A stretch of DNA of 64,000 nucleotides. Source: Paludibacteraceae bacterium (GTDB lineage Bacteria > Bacteroidota > Bacteroidia > Bacteroidales > Paludibacteraceae). Both the position numbers and the translations under genes were made by a program. The first letter of the stretch is position 1. Each line of letters begins with the position of its first letter. Below are positions 28,736-38,021 of this stretch, in pieces. The stretch spans positions 43,400 through 107,399 of the forward strand of contig JAFSMP010000013.1 in assembly GCA_017447875.1 (NCBI GenBank), read 5' to 3'. The notes below the pieces were generated by a model, which was given only the letters and a program-made list of their open reading frames with translations, made no database searches and was not told where the DNA came from.

Positions 28736-31700
28736 TTACTTCTTCAACTCAGCCTTTGCCTCTGCGCGTTTTGCTTGTGCCAACTGGATGTCATAAGCAA
28801 TCGGCGAAGCGATGAACAGGGACGACCATGTACCAACGATTACACCCATGAGGAGTGCGAATACGAAGCCCTGGATGGTCTCACCACCGAATACGAAGAT
28901 CGCCAGCAATACCACGAACGTGGACATGGAGGTTGAGAACGTACGGCTCAGCGTATTGTTCAACGCGTCATTGATATTGACTTTCTTCTCGCGTTTCGGA
29001 TAAAGAGTGTTGTACTCACGAACGCGGTCGAAGATAACCACGGTATCGTTGATCGAATAACCGATAACGGTCAGGATAGCCGCGATGAATGCCTGGTCAA
29101 TCTCCATGGAGAAAGGCATGATCTTCCAAAGGATAGCGTACAAGCCGAGGATAATCACGGTATCGTGAGCCAGGGCTACCAATGCGCCTACCGAGTAAGC
29201 GAAGTTGCGGAAGCGGATCAAGATATAGAGGAAGATCACAACGAGCGCAGCGAGCACAGCCCAAACAGCGCTGGTGGTGATATCATCGGCAATAGCCGGA
29301 CCTACCTTCTGGCTGGACATAATACCTACGTTGGCGTTCGACTCGGTAGAGTGGAAGTCCTCGAAGGTGATATCATCGCCCAGGAACGGTTTGCAGCCCT
29401 CATAGAGCAGACCTTCGATATATTCGTCTGCCTCGGCGTTATCCTCGTGGATACGGTAGTTGGTGGAGATACGTACCTGGTTAGCGTCGTTACCGTAGGT
29501 GATGACGTTGAGCGAGAAGAGCTCGCCGTCCTCCAGCGTAGCGGAGAAGGTCTTGTCCAGACTCTCACGTACATCCTGAGTGTTGATATTGCGGTCGAAA
29601 CGAACGACATAGTTACGTCCACCGGAGAAGTCGATACCGAGGTTCAGTTTACCGAACAAGTGCGGATCCAGACCCAGGATAGCGAAGATAACCAGCGCAC
29701 CCGAGATGCAGTAAGCGATCTTACGTGCAGCTACGAAATCGAAATGTACGTTCTGCAAGAAGTTCTTCATCAGCGTAGTGGTGAAGGTCAACTCTTTCGC
29801 ATTCTCTTTCTTCGCATAGTCCTCGAGCAACAGACGAGTGATGAACACAGCCGTCAAGAAGGACGAGATGATACCGATCATGTAGGTAACAGCGAAGCCC
29901 TTGATCGGACCGGTACCGAAGATAGCCAGGATAGCACCCGTCAGGAACGACGTTACGTTCGCATCCACGATGGCACTGATGGCACCCTTGAAACCGTCCT
30001 CGATAGCCTTGCGCATGCCTTTACCGCCACGAAGTTCCTCACGGATACGCTCGTAGATCAGCACGTTCGCATCGACTGCCATACCCATGGTGAGGACGAT
30101 ACCGGCGATACCCGGCAAGGTCAGTACAGCGCTGAACGACGACAGGATACCTACCAACAGGAATACGTTGCAAACCAATGCAGCATCGGCGATCAGACCC
30201 GGGATCCAGCCGTAGTAGAAGATCATATAGATCAGGATCAGCACGAAACCGAGTGCGAAGGACCACAGACCCGACTGAATAGCCTCACGACCGAGCGACG
30301 GACCAACCACACTCTCCTCGATGATACGAGCAGGAGCCGGCATCTTACCGGACTTCAAGGTGTTCGCCAAGTCTTTTGCCTCTTCTACGGTGAAGTTACC
30401 GGTGATCTGGCTGTTACCGCCTGCGATCTCGGTCTGTACGGTCGGGAACGAATAAACATATCCGTCCAGCACGATTGCTACCGACTTACCGATATTGTCT
30501 TTGGTCAGACGCTGCCAGGTCTTGGCACCCTCTGCGTTCATCGACATCGACACGTTAGCATAAGCGCTGATCTGGCTGAAGTCTGCACGAGCGTCGGTGA
30601 TCACGTCGCCTTCGAGCGAAGCACGACCGTCACGCTGTGCCTTGAGGGCTACGAGCTGATAGTATGCGTTCGCCTCATCAATAGCTTTCACTGTCCAGTA
30701 GAAACGAGCGTCACGCGGCAGAACAGCCTTTGCGATCTGCGAGTTGAGCATCGAGTTCACCTTAGCGGTATCTACATAATGTACGGTACCTACCACCGGA
30801 CCACGGTAAGCCTGACCGGCCTGGTTAACCGACGGGTTGAGGATAGCGAAAAGCGGGTTGTTCTTCTTGTACTCAGCGATCTGAGCAGCCTGGTCAGCCT
30901 CAGTTGCGGTGCTGTCACCGAGCAGTTCTGCCAGTTCGTCGCCCTCTGCCTTCGGAGCCTCTTCTGCTTTTACTTCCTCGGCCTTTGCCTCTTCTGCTGC
31001 CTCAGGAGCGGTAGCGGCAAACTCGCGGTTGATTTGTGCGAGCATCGGCAGGAGCTCAGAAGCCTCATAGGTCTCCCAGAACTCGAGGTTAGCGGAACCT
31101 TGGAGCAGTTTACGAACACGCTCCGGCTCTTTGATACCCGGGAGCTCGATCAGGATACGACCCGGTTGAGCGAGTTTCTGAATGTTCGGCTGAACGACAC
31201 CGAAGCGGTCGATACGTGTACGGAGCACGTTGAACGAGTTCTGGATAGCACCGTCCACTTCCTCACGGATCACTTTCTCCACCTCTGCATTGGTCGAGTT
31301 CAGCGTCACTTTGTCTTTGAGCTCGAAGGTCGAGAAGATAGAAGCCAACTGGCCGTCGGGATTCACCTCACGATACGACTCAATGAAGAGCGTTACGAAA
31401 TCTGCACCGCTCGATTTTTGTTTTTGCTTGGCAAGCGCCAAAGCCTCTTTGTAATTCGGAGTCTCGTTGTGTCCGCTCAATGCATCCAAGATGTCCGGAA
31501 CACTTACCTCCATGGTTACGTTCATACCGCCCTTGAGGTCCAGACCGAGGTTGATCTCTTTCTCACGGCACTCTTTGAGCGTGTAACCAAACCAAACTTT
31601 CTTCGCAGCAATCGAGTCCAGATACTGATACTCCTTCACTGCATCACCGGCTGCGTACTCTTTGGCTGCTTTGTCATAGTGACTCGTCACCAAAGAGAAC

Positions 31701-31768
31701 GACAGGTAGAAGGCGCATACCAACGCAAGGCACGCTGCCAAAATTCTAACAAGTCCTTTGTTCTGCAT
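28736..31768 (-). CDS. secDF: Protein translocase subunit SecDF (fused)
   Basis: 1010 residues joining SecD and SecF, which use the proton gradient to help Sec export. SecD motifs include GLDLKGGMNV and the DANVLIYERIREELR helix; SecF motifs include LGIDFSGGRNYVV and YSINDTVVIFDRVRE. Between residues about 255 and 295 lies an acidic, lysine-rich linker (EEAKAEEVKAEEAPKAEG) that is compositionally biased and probably disordered. The promoter lies at 31859-31889 with a leader of about 85 bases. The gene heads a secDF-clpP-clpX transcript. Confidence 0.97.
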   Translation of the reverse strand: MQNKGLVRILAACLALVCAFYLSFSLVTSHYDKAAKEYAAGDAVKEYQYLDSIAAKKVWFGYTLKECREKEINLGLDLKGGMNVTMEVSVPDILDALSGHNETPNYKEALALAKQKQKSSGADFVTLFIESYREVNPDGQLASIFSTFELKDKVTLNSTNAEVEKVIREEVDGAIQNSFNVLRTRIDRFGVVQPNIQKLAQPGRILIELPGIKEPERVRKLLQGSANLEFWETYEASELLPMLAQINREFAATAPEAAEEAKAEEVKAEEAPKAEGDELAELLGDSTATEADQAAQIAEYKKNNPLFAILNPSVNQAGQAYRGPVVGTVHYVDTAKVNSMLNSQIAKAVLPRDARFYWTVKAIDEANAYYQLVALKAQRDGRASLEGDVITDARADFSQISAYANVSMSMNAEGAKTWQRLTKDNIGKSVAIVLDGYVYSFPTVQTEIAGGNSQITGNFTVEEAKDLANTLKSGKMPAPARIIEESVVGPSLGREAIQSGLWSFALGFVLILIYMIFYYGWIPGLIADAALVCNVFLLVGILSSFSAVLTLPGIAGIVLTMGMAVDANVLIYERIREELRGGKGMRKAIEDGFKGAISAIVDANVTSFLTGAILAIFGTGPIKGFAVTYMIGIISSFLTAVFITRLLLEDYAKKENAKELTFTTTLMKNFLQNVHFDFVAARKIAYCISGALVIFAILGLDPHLFGKLNLGIDFSGGRNYVVRFDRNINTQDVRESLDKTFSATLEDGELFSLNVITYGNDANQVRISTNYRIHEDNAEADEYIEGLLYEGCKPFLGDDITFEDFHSTESNANVGIMSSQKVGPAIADDITTSAVWAVLAALVVIFLYILIRFRNFAYSVGALVALAHDTVIILGLYAILWKIMPFSMEIDQAFIAAILTVIGYSINDTVVIFDRVREYNTLYPKREKKVNINDALNNTLSRTFSTSMSTFVVLLAIFVFGGETIQGFVFALLMGVIVGTWSSLFIASPIAYDIQLAQAKRAEAKAELKK

Positions 31769-31858
31769 AATAGTTTTTTGTATTTATTTTTAATTATATA
31801 TGCATTATTTCCGTGCGTACGTAATGCGCCTATTCGCGCACGACACACAAAAAGTGCG

Positions 31859-31889
31859 CAAAGGTACAAAAAAAAAATGATATACGCAA
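31859..31889 (-). promoter_or_regulatory. Promoter of secDF-clpP-clpX
   Basis: Minus strand TTGCGTATATCA, T-tract, TACCTTTG at 31859-31866; spacer 20 bp. Confidence 0.75.
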
Positions 31890-31906
31890 AAAAATGCGCA
31901 TTTTTT

Positions 31907-31937
31907 TTGTTTATTTGAGAAAAATGTAGTAATTTTG
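31907..31937 (+). promoter_or_regulatory. Promoter of the 31948-32490 gene
   Basis: TTG at 31907-31909, 20 bp spacer, TAATTTTG at 31930-31937; only ten bases separate it from the ATG, so the mRNA is nearly leaderless. Confidence 0.7.
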
Positions 31938-31947
31938 CACCCGATTT

Positions 31948-32490
31948 ATGGAAAAGAAGGAGAAAAATAGTCTTTTTTCGCTCATGTATCGTCGATGGAT
32001 ATACATGGCGATAGCGATCGCTGCTGCTGCATTCTTGCAGACGCGGCCGGTGCTCAATTTCAATGAAGACAAGGGTATCATCTATATCCGCAGTTTCTCG
32101 ATGGATCAGAAGACTTTTTATGTCACGCAGACGACCTTGAGTGACCACGTTCCGGAGGTTACCGCCACGATGTCCGTAGCGGGACTATATTGGTGCAACG
32201 AAGCGATGTTATGGGGCGCTGTCTTGTGTCTGCTGTGCTTTTTCAGTAACCGTTGGCGTATCCTTATCGCGACCGTCACGGCGGTGATAGCCGGCTTATA
32301 CTACGTGCTGTTGGTCTATTATGCGATTAAGATGTCGGATAACCATTATGCCACGCTCTATCCCAACTGGATGGTTATCTGGCCGGCTATCGTGTGTCAG
32401 ATGATGGTGCTTACACGGCAGAACGTCATCAAGCAGATTCACGACCAAGCCGATGAGGCGATGGAGAAACACCCTAACGAAGAAGACTAA
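31948..32490 (+). CDS. Small four-helix membrane protein (DUF4293-like)
   Basis: 180 residues with four hydrophobic segments, near residues 18-35, 75-100, 103-125 and 140-155, and a charged C-terminal tail. The length and layout resemble DUF4293 proteins of Bacteroidetes, but I am not certain of the assignment. Function is unknown. It is a single-gene transcript between a promoter and a terminator, divergent from secDF. Confidence 0.65.
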   Translation: MEKKEKNSLFSLMYRRWIYMAIAIAAAAFLQTRPVLNFNEDKGIIYIRSFSMDQKTFYVTQTTLSDHVPEVTATMSVAGLYWCNEAMLWGAVLCLLCFFSNRWRILIATVTAVIAGLYYVLLVYYAIKMSDNHYATLYPNWMVIWPAIVCQMMVLTRQNVIKQIHDQADEAMEKHPNEED

Positions 32491-32492
32491 CA

Positions 32493-32522
32493 AAATCAGG
32501 CACCCGAATGGATGCCTGATTT
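32493..32522 (+). terminator. Terminator hairpin
   Basis: AAATCAGGCA pairs with TGCCTGATTT around a ten-base loop, directly after the stop of the membrane protein gene. Confidence 0.8.
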
Positions 32523-32529
32523 ATTATGC

Positions 32530-32549
32530 ATCAGCCATGCATGGCTGAT
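32530..32549. terminator. Palindrome between converging genes
   Basis: ATCAGCCATGCATGGCTGAT is a perfect 20-bp palindrome next to the pckA stop codon. It may help end pckA transcription; no T-run is visible on the minus strand. Confidence 0.45.
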
Positions 32550-32555
32550 TTCTGA

Positions 32556-34160
32556 TTACAACTGCGGACCAGCAGCCACGAGTGCCTTACCTGCTTCGTT
32601 CGACGTATATTTGTCGAAGTTCTTGATGAAGCGAGCAGCGAGGTCTTTGGCTTTCTCCTCCCACTGAGCAGCGTCAGCGTAGGTGTCACGCGGATCGAGG
32701 ATAGCAGGATCAACGCCCGGCAGAGCGGTCGGTACCTCAAAGTTGAAGTACGGGATCTTCTTCGTCGGAGCGGTGAGGATGTCGCCACCAAGGATAGCGT
32801 CGATGATACCACGGGTGTCGCGGATCGAGATACGCTTGCCGGTTCCGTTCCAACCGGTGTTCACAAGGTAAGCCTTCGCACCGGATTTCTCCATCTTCTT
32901 AACGAGCTCCTCAGCATATTTCGTCGGATGCAACTCAAGGAATGCCTGACCGAAGCAAGCGGAGAAGGTCGGAGTCGGCTCGGTGATACCGCGCTCGGTG
33001 CCTGCCAACTTAGCGGTGAAACCGGAGAGGAAGTAGTACTTGGTCTGCTCCGGAGTCAGGATCGATACAGGAGGCAGTACGCCGAAAGCGTCAGCACTGA
33101 GGAAGATCACGTTCTTAGCCGCCGGACCTGCACTGATCGGCTTAACGATCTTCTCGATATGGTTGATCGGATAGCTTACACGCGTGTTCTCGGTTACGCT
33201 CTTGTCTGCGAAATCGATCTTGCCGTCAGCAGCAACGGTAACGTTCTCGAGGAGGGCATTACGACGGATAGCAGCGTAGATGTCCGGCTCGGACTCTTTG
33301 TCGAGGTTGATGACCTTGGCATAGCAGCCGCCCTCGAAGTTAAACACGCCCTGATCGTCCCATCCGTGCTCGTCGTCACCGATAAGCAGACGTTTCGGGT
33401 CGGTGGACAAGGTTGTCTTACCGGTACCGGAGAGACCGAAGAAGATAGCGGTGTTCTTGCCTTCCATGTCGGTGTTAGCCGAGCAGTGCATGGATGCGAT
33501 ACCCTTCAGCGGCAGGTAGTAGTTCATCATCGAGAACATACCTTTCTTCATCTCACCGCCATACCAGGTGTTGAGGATAACTTGCTCACGGCTCGTGGTG
33601 TTAAATGCCACACAAGTCTCGCTGTTCAGACCCAGTTCTTTGTAGTTCTCTACTTTTGCCAACGAAGCATTGTAGATCACGAAGTCCGGCTCGAAGTTAG
33701 CCAACTCCTCTTCGCTCGGCTGGATGAACATGTTCTTAACAAAGTGAGCCTGCCATGCTACCTCTACGATGAAACGAACAGCCATGCGGGTGTCTTTGTT
33801 AGCACCGCAGAAAGCGTCCACTACGTACAGGTTCTTGCCGCTCAGCTCCTTGATAGCGAGCTCTTTTACCTTAGCCCAAACATCCTCAGACATCGGGTGG
33901 TTGTCGTTCTTGTAACCCTCGGTGGTCCACCAAACGGTGTCCTTCGAGTTCGCATCCATCACGATGTATTTGTCTTTCGGCGAACGGCCGGTGTAGATAC
34001 CGGTCATAACGTTCACAGCGTTCAGCTCGGTGTTCTGACCTTTTGCATAACCGGTCAACTCCGGTTTGGTCTCCTCCGCGAACAGATACTCGTAGGACGG
34101 ATTGTGTGCGATAACGGTCGCACCTTTAATACCATACTTGGTAAGATCTAATTCTTTCAT
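32556..34160 (-). CDS. pckA: Phosphoenolpyruvate carboxykinase (ATP)
   Basis: PckA interconverts oxaloacetate and PEP; in gut Bacteroidetes it usually runs toward oxaloacetate for succinate formation. 534 residues with [11 protein letters not shown], the P-loop [11 protein letters not shown], the kinase-2 motif [10 protein letters not shown], and [17 protein letters not shown]. Length is normal. Its promoter lies at 34211-34241. Confidence 0.97.
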   Translation of the reverse strand: MKELDLTKYGIKGATVIAHNPSYEYLFAEETKPELTGYAKGQNTELNAVNVMTGIYTGRSPKDKYIVMDANSKDTVWWTTEGYKNDNHPMSEDVWAKVKELAIKELSGKNLYVVDAFCGANKDTRMAVRFIVEVAWQAHFVKNMFIQPSEEELANFEPDFVIYNASLAKVENYKELGLNSETCVAFNTTSREQVILNTWYGGEMKKGMFSMMNYYLPLKGIASMHCSANTDMEGKNTAIFFGLSGTGKTTLSTDPKRLLIGDDEHGWDDQGVFNFEGGCYAKVINLDKESEPDIYAAIRRNALLENVTVAADGKIDFADKSVTENTRVSYPINHIEKIVKPISAGPAAKNVIFLSADAFGVLPPVSILTPEQTKYYFLSGFTAKLAGTERGITEPTPTFSACFGQAFLELHPTKYAEELVKKMEKSGAKAYLVNTGWNGTGKRISIRDTRGIIDAILGGDILTAPTKKIPYFNFEVPTALPGVDPAILDPRDTYADAAQWEEKAKDLAARFIKNFDKYTSNEAGKALVAAGPQL

Positions 34161-34210
34161 TTTACGTAAAATATTTGATTGTTTTTAATTGTGCACAATA
34201 AATTCGGCTG

Positions 34211-34241
34211 CAAAATTACAAAAATTATTTGATTTATGCAA
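34211..34241 (-). promoter_or_regulatory. Promoter of pckA
   Basis: Minus strand TTTGCATAAATCA, A/T spacer, TAATTTTG at 34211-34218; spacer 20 bp. An inverted repeat with CATATG arms lies upstream at about 34270-34290. Confidence 0.75.
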
Positions 34242-34314
34242 ATAATTATAACAAAAAATAAAAAAAATCCCACATATGTCACCATATGCAGGATAATTTT
34301 GTGGAATAGTTGAT

Positions 34315-34749
34315 TTATTTATCCGAGAAGATATATTCGTACACCTTGACGGAGAAGAGTTTGCCGTTGGGCAGGTAGTTGTATTGTTTGGCTTTGGTAC
34401 CGTTTTCGTTCCATTCGTATTTTTTGATACGCGTCACACGGTTTCGGTCGTTATACTCCACCTCCTCAACCACTTTGCCGGTTACGTCATCATACTTGCT
34501 GGTAACACGCCATTTCTGACCATAGGTGGCGTACTCAATCTCTTCCACACAACGTCCTTGATTGTCATACACTTTGATACGGTCCAACCAACGGGTTTTG
34601 GTTTTGGAATCGGTATTCCACTCTTTGACTGTGAGGTTCTTATGCCGCTCGCGTTTGGCGAGTTGTTCCGGAGTGAGCAGGCTCTGCGCCATAAGAGTAC
34701 AGAATACAGAGTACAGCAGACAGACTGATATACTAAATAATCGTTTCAT
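34315..34749 (-). CDS. Hypothetical exported protein with YD/MORN-like strands
   Basis: 144 residues from the ATG at 34749, beginning with a signal peptide (MKRLFSISVCLLYSVFCTLMAQ) largely encoded by AGTACAGAATACAG-type repeats. The mature part has repeated Y-D-x-x-G and Y-x-x-N-G-x strands (VYDNQGRCVEEIEYATYG, YNYLPNGKLFSVKVYEY), as in YD-repeat or YwqK-like proteins. Function unknown. It is the last gene of the nine-gene operon that starts at 43383, 34 bases after the preceding gene. Confidence 0.7.
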   Translation of the reverse strand: MKRLFSISVCLLYSVFCTLMAQSLLTPEQLAKRERHKNLTVKEWNTDSKTKTRWLDRIKVYDNQGRCVEEIEYATYGQKWRVTSKYDDVTGKVVEEVEYNDRNRVTRIKKYEWNENGTKAKQYNYLPNGKLFSVKVYEYIFSDK

Positions 34750-34783
34750 AATTGCAAATGGTAAATAGTAATTGGTAAATATT
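34694..34783. repeat. Two word repeats: AGTACAGAATACAG and GGTAAAT types
   Basis: agagtacagaatacagagta at 34693-34712 continues to about 34738 and lies in the signal-peptide codons; taattg/ggtaaat/agtaattggtaaat at 34749-34783 fills the gap to the next gene. Confidence 0.75.
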
Positions 34784-36325
34784 TTAGTGTCCTCCGGGGC
34801 CTCCGCCGCCACCGGGATTGCCACCACCGCCGGGACCTCCACCGGAATTGCCGGAATAAGAGGACAGGGTAACAGATGAACCGCCGCTGGCAGAAGCAGG
34901 ATAATAACCCATGCCGTTAAAAATACTCGTTCCGGACGCGCTGACACCGGAAGTCAGGGTCGGTGTAGAAGCACCGGACACCACGAGTGTTGTGCCTCCG
35001 CTACTCGGTGTTTTGAAGGCGAATACTTGGGAGCCTACTGTCAGGGCGTACCAGGTGCTCTTGCTCCAAGACGAAGCGGAATAGCAACTCTGTGAGAGGC
35101 TGGCACCGCTCTCCAATCCGCCGATAGCCACCAGCGTACCGCCTTGCATATAGAGTTGCTTCTGCTCCTCAGAGTTGGCATCAATCGCCACTTCGGGGCT
35201 GGATGCTCCAATCGCATAAACGAGTCCGCCTTGGATATAACAGTTGCCATTGGCGTCGATGCCGTCGTTACCGGTTGAGTATGCCATGACATAACCACCG
35301 CTGATGGTTAGGTCGCCGCCAGCATTGATAGCATCATCATTCGCTTGCGCATAGACCTGTCCTCCGGAGATCGCAATCGTACCTTTAGCTTCGATGCCTT
35401 CGGGTGTGCCGGAAGAAGAAGAGGAACCCGTTGCAACTGCAGTAATCGTACCTCCGGAAATAGTGAGATTGCTCTCGGTCTTGATACATTTATATTTGCT
35501 TGTGATGGTCGTCGTACCACCGGAGATATCGATGTTGGCATAGGCAAGAATACCTTTGTCGGTGGTGCTGGTGATGTCAATTGTACCGCCGGAGATGACA
35601 ACGCTGGAGGTGTCGCACTGGATGCCTTCGCCAACGGCGTTGATGGTGAGTGTACCATCATTGATGATGACACCGTCGTTGGTGTGCAGACCATCACTCA
35701 CCTTTGCGGTAAGGTCGATTGTTCCGGTACCCGAACAGAGCCGGATATAATCATCGGAAGCCAATGCGTGTTTGTAGTTACCGGTGACACTCAGGCTACC
35801 CGAGCCGGAGAAGCATATCTGTCCTTCGCTGAAGAACGCCGCTTTGCGGTCTTCGGATGAGGATGCATACGAACTGCCGTCACTCAGGGTGTTGGTGCCT
35901 CCCAAAACAGCGTAACAGGTCTTGTGGCACTGATTGTTAATCGCCGGACCATCGGAGCAAGCCAGCGTCAACCCTTCGAAGGACAATTTGAACTTGTAAT
36001 CGCTGTAGATACTCAATTGTCCCGTACCGGAGCCGCTAACGACGTATTCGATATTCTTAACGGTGGACGTGATTGTTACATAGCCGTTGGTATTGTTTAC
36101 ACTCACTCCGTCTGCAGACCCGGTCACGGTAACATCCGTGCCGTTCCAGACGATATTGATCGTGGACGACCAAGTCTCATTTTCCACAAAATCCGAACTG
36201 TCATCGCCGGTAAAAGTCTCATTTGATGCGGCAGTACTACCACTTTCGACTTCCTCTTCTTTGTTACAACCGGTTCCCATTAGCACTACCAGTGCCAAAG
36301 GGAGAATTTTCCAAATCTTTATCAT
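34784..36325 (-). CDS. Carbohydrate-binding DUF4353-type beta-helix lipoprotein
   Basis: 513 residues with a lipobox (LMGTGC). The body is a right-handed beta-helix of the Cthe_2159/DUF4353 type, seen in repeated I-S-G-G-x-I/V and D-G-I-x-x-N-G strands (SDGLHTNDGVIINDGTLTI, GIDANGNCYIQGGLVYA). Founding members bind acidic polysaccharides such as polygalacturonate with calcium. The end is glycine-rich (GGGPGGGG repeats). The last 170 residues closely match the 641-residue protein at 38793, pointing to recent duplication or gene conversion. It is part of the operon with VTC and DUF4956 proteins. Confidence 0.82.
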   Translation of the reverse strand: MIKIWKILPLALVVLMGTGCNKEEEVESGSTAASNETFTGDDSSDFVENETWSSTINIVWNGTDVTVTGSADGVSVNNTNGYVTITSTVKNIEYVVSGSGTGQLSIYSDYKFKLSFEGLTLACSDGPAINNQCHKTCYAVLGGTNTLSDGSSYASSSEDRKAAFFSEGQICFSGSGSLSVTGNYKHALASDDYIRLCSGTGTIDLTAKVSDGLHTNDGVIINDGTLTINAVGEGIQCDTSSVVISGGTIDITSTTDKGILAYANIDISGGTTTITSKYKCIKTESNLTISGGTITAVATGSSSSSGTPEGIEAKGTIAISGGQVYAQANDDAINAGGDLTISGGYVMAYSTGNDGIDANGNCYIQGGLVYAIGASSPEVAIDANSEEQKQLYMQGGTLVAIGGLESGASLSQSCYSASSWSKSTWYALTVGSQVFAFKTPSSGGTTLVVSGASTPTLTSGVSASGTSIFNGMGYYPASASGGSSVTLSSYSGNSGGGPGGGGNPGGGGGPGGH

Positions 36326-36327
36326 AT

Positions 36328-37131
36328 TTACCAGTCTAAATTATATGTTATACCTATAGAGTGCATATATTGTTTTTCTTCGGTCAGCTCAATATAGCCC
36401 TTTTTCTTGGTGATATTGATGTCTCGGTCGTATCCGTACGAGAAACGATAGAAGAAATCGAGGCTGCTGAGTCTGGTGAGGCGCCATTTGACACCGGCTT
36501 GCGTGCGGATGTCGGTTATGAATTGCCGGCCGTCCTTCTGCTGGTATTCTGGCGCGTTGAGGGTGTTGATGAGTTCGAGCCAGAGATAGGGTTTGACGGG
36601 TTTGCCGGGTACGATAAACTCCGTGCCTATCTTGCTACGCAGTAACACATTGTATTTGTTCTTCTCCAAGAGGTTCACGCTGTCCGTGCGCATATCCAAC
36701 TGCACTCGCTCACGCAGGTACACCTTCGCGTAATCAAATGTGTAAGAACCCGTTACGGAAAAGAACACGCGATGGCGGATCCATTCGTTGGGGTCGGCTT
36801 TCTTGGTAGCAGACCATGTACTGTCCGCGCCGAGGATGCGCAGCGTATACCCCACATCGAGTTTGACGTAGTCGATGGGTTTATAGCCGAACTCAAGGGT
36901 GGTGTAAGACTTGCGGAAATGCGGACCGACGGCAGAATTATAGAGGTCGAAGCGCAGTTCTTCCGATATCCCCAAACGAAGACCGTTCCGCCATTTCTTA
37001 TTGAACTCCGCTCCTAACCGCAGTTGTGCCGCCTGCATCTCTGTGGCTGTCTCGGAGTCGTAATCCCAGGCATACAACGAGTAAGGAATAAGGAATAAAG
37101 AACATAGACATAATACTATCGGTCGGATCAT
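36328..37131 (-). CDS. DUF2490 outer-membrane beta-barrel-like protein
   Basis: 267 residues from the ATG at 37131. A signal peptide (MIRPIVLCLCSLFLIPYSLYA) is partly encoded by GGAATAA-type repeats. The body has alternating strands with aromatic ends (RLGAEFNKKWRNGLRLGISEELRF, YRFSYGYDRDIN, MHSIGITYNLDW) as in DUF2490 proteins. The final tryptophan fits a barrel recognised by the BAM machinery. The role is unknown; it may give the secreted carbohydrate binders an outer-membrane partner. Two bases separate it from the next gene. Confidence 0.8.
   Translation of the reverse strand: MIRPIVLCLCSLFLIPYSLYAWDYDSETATEMQAAQLRLGAEFNKKWRNGLRLGISEELRFDLYNSAVGPHFRKSYTTLEFGYKPIDYVKLDVGYTLRILGADSTWSATKKADPNEWIRHRVFFSVTGSYTFDYAKVYLRERVQLDMRTDSVNLLEKNKYNVLLRSKIGTEFIVPGKPVKPYLWLELINTLNAPEYQQKDGRQFITDIRTQAGVKWRLTRLSSLDFFYRFSYGYDRDINITKKKGYIELTEEKQYMHSIGITYNLDW
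37078..37118. repeat. Tandem word repeat in the DUF2490 signal peptide
   Basis: Words GTAAGGAATAAGGAATAAAG and related ACATAGACATAAT at 37081-37114, within signal-peptide codons. Confidence 0.7.
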
Positions 37132-37219
37132 ATTGGTCTTTTGTCTTTGAGCACGGAGGACTGCCTGTGGCCGTCCGAATCGAGCAAGGTCTTTATTCTT
37201 TGAGCGAAGCGGTCTCATA

Positions 37220-37972
37220 TTATTTGAATTTCGTTATTTGGTCAATACTATTGGTTGTTTTGCCGTGCTCGAGCGGGTAGGTCATCTTGATATACGCCAC
37301 GTCTCGTAGGAAATCAATATGTCCGATCTCGATATCTACCACTTCGAGCCCCGTGCGCTCTTGGAGGTCGGCGATGAGTGCTGCGCGGTTCTCGGGCTTG
37401 ATATTCTCAATCTTCTCGTAGAGAATGATCTTGGTGGAGAGTCTCTTACGACCGTTCCACAACTCAAAGAACCATGCGAGAGCCAGCATCATGAGGTTTG
37501 CCAAAAGCAACAAATACCATGCCAGACCGTCGGCTTTGAGGCTCAGGGAGTTGATGACGGAAAGGGCGATGATGAGGAACATATAGTTCATCTCGCGAAT
37601 AGGCACAGTCTCCGTGCGGTAACGGATCATACCGAAGATAGCGAACAGACCGAGCACGAAACCGGTTTGGATGTCCAATATCTGCATCAACCACAGCAGC
37701 AGGAACATGCCGCTGGAGAAGAGCATAAACTGCACATAGTAATCGCGGCGACGGCTGTAACGGTAGTAGATGCCGTAGATGAGGATCCACGAAACCAGCA
37801 GGTTAAAGAGGAACATCAGCGGCATGGTGATGAGGTTCTCGCTCACACCGAGCAAATCGGCGAACGAGTGCATCACATACGAAATACTGTCGCTGGTACC
37901 GAAACGGGCAGCGATTTCCGGGTCGTTCTCCAAGAACTCCAGAGTAGGGTTGGCTAAATCAACTTGGGTCAT
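37220..37972 (-). CDS. DUF4956 membrane protein
   Basis: 250 residues. Four or five membrane segments lie between about residues 48 and 165 (MPLMFLFNLLVSWILIYGIYY, FMLFSSGMFLLLWLM, GFVLGLFAIFGMIRYRT, MNYMFLIIALSVINSL, LLLANLMMLALAWF). A soluble end of about 80 residues follows, with an alpha/beta pattern (LEVVDIEIGHIDFLRDVAYIKMTY). DUF4956 genes lie beside VTC-domain genes in many bacteria, as here, and the pair is thought to act together. The exact function is unknown. The RYRTETVPIREMNY loop is strongly conserved in the family. Confidence 0.88.
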   Translation of the reverse strand: MTQVDLANPTLEFLENDPEIAARFGTSDSISYVMHSFADLLGVSENLITMPLMFLFNLLVSWILIYGIYYRYSRRRDYYVQFMLFSSGMFLLLWLMQILDIQTGFVLGLFAIFGMIRYRTETVPIREMNYMFLIIALSVINSLSLKADGLAWYLLLLANLMMLALAWFFELWNGRKRLSTKIILYEKIENIKPENRAALIADLQERTGLEVVDIEIGHIDFLRDVAYIKMTYPLEHGKTTNSIDQITKFK

Positions 37973-37978
37973 ATTCTT

Positions 37979-38021
37979 AACAATTTAACGATTTAACAAT
38001 TTAACAGTTTAACAATCTTTC
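37979..38021. repeat. Tandem word repeat (TTTAACAA) at the end of the VTC gene
   Basis: Copies of AACAATTTAAC and GATTTAACAATTTAAC extend across the stop codon of the VTC gene, encoding its last residues (KIVKLLNC). Confidence 0.8.

Noticed and set aside
30895-31015. Acidic repeat in SecDF counted as one of the word-repeat insertions
   Set aside because: It is a gradual low-complexity E/A/K linker, not a tandem copy of a fixed short word.
29165-31918. A 917-codon open frame on the plus strand
   Set aside because: It is entirely antisense to secDF, whose product is clearly recognised. The antisense product has no known motif, and its composition mirrors secDF codon bias.
32928-34151. A 407-codon open frame antisense to pckA
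   Set aside because: Shadow of pckA; no promoter or motif of its own.
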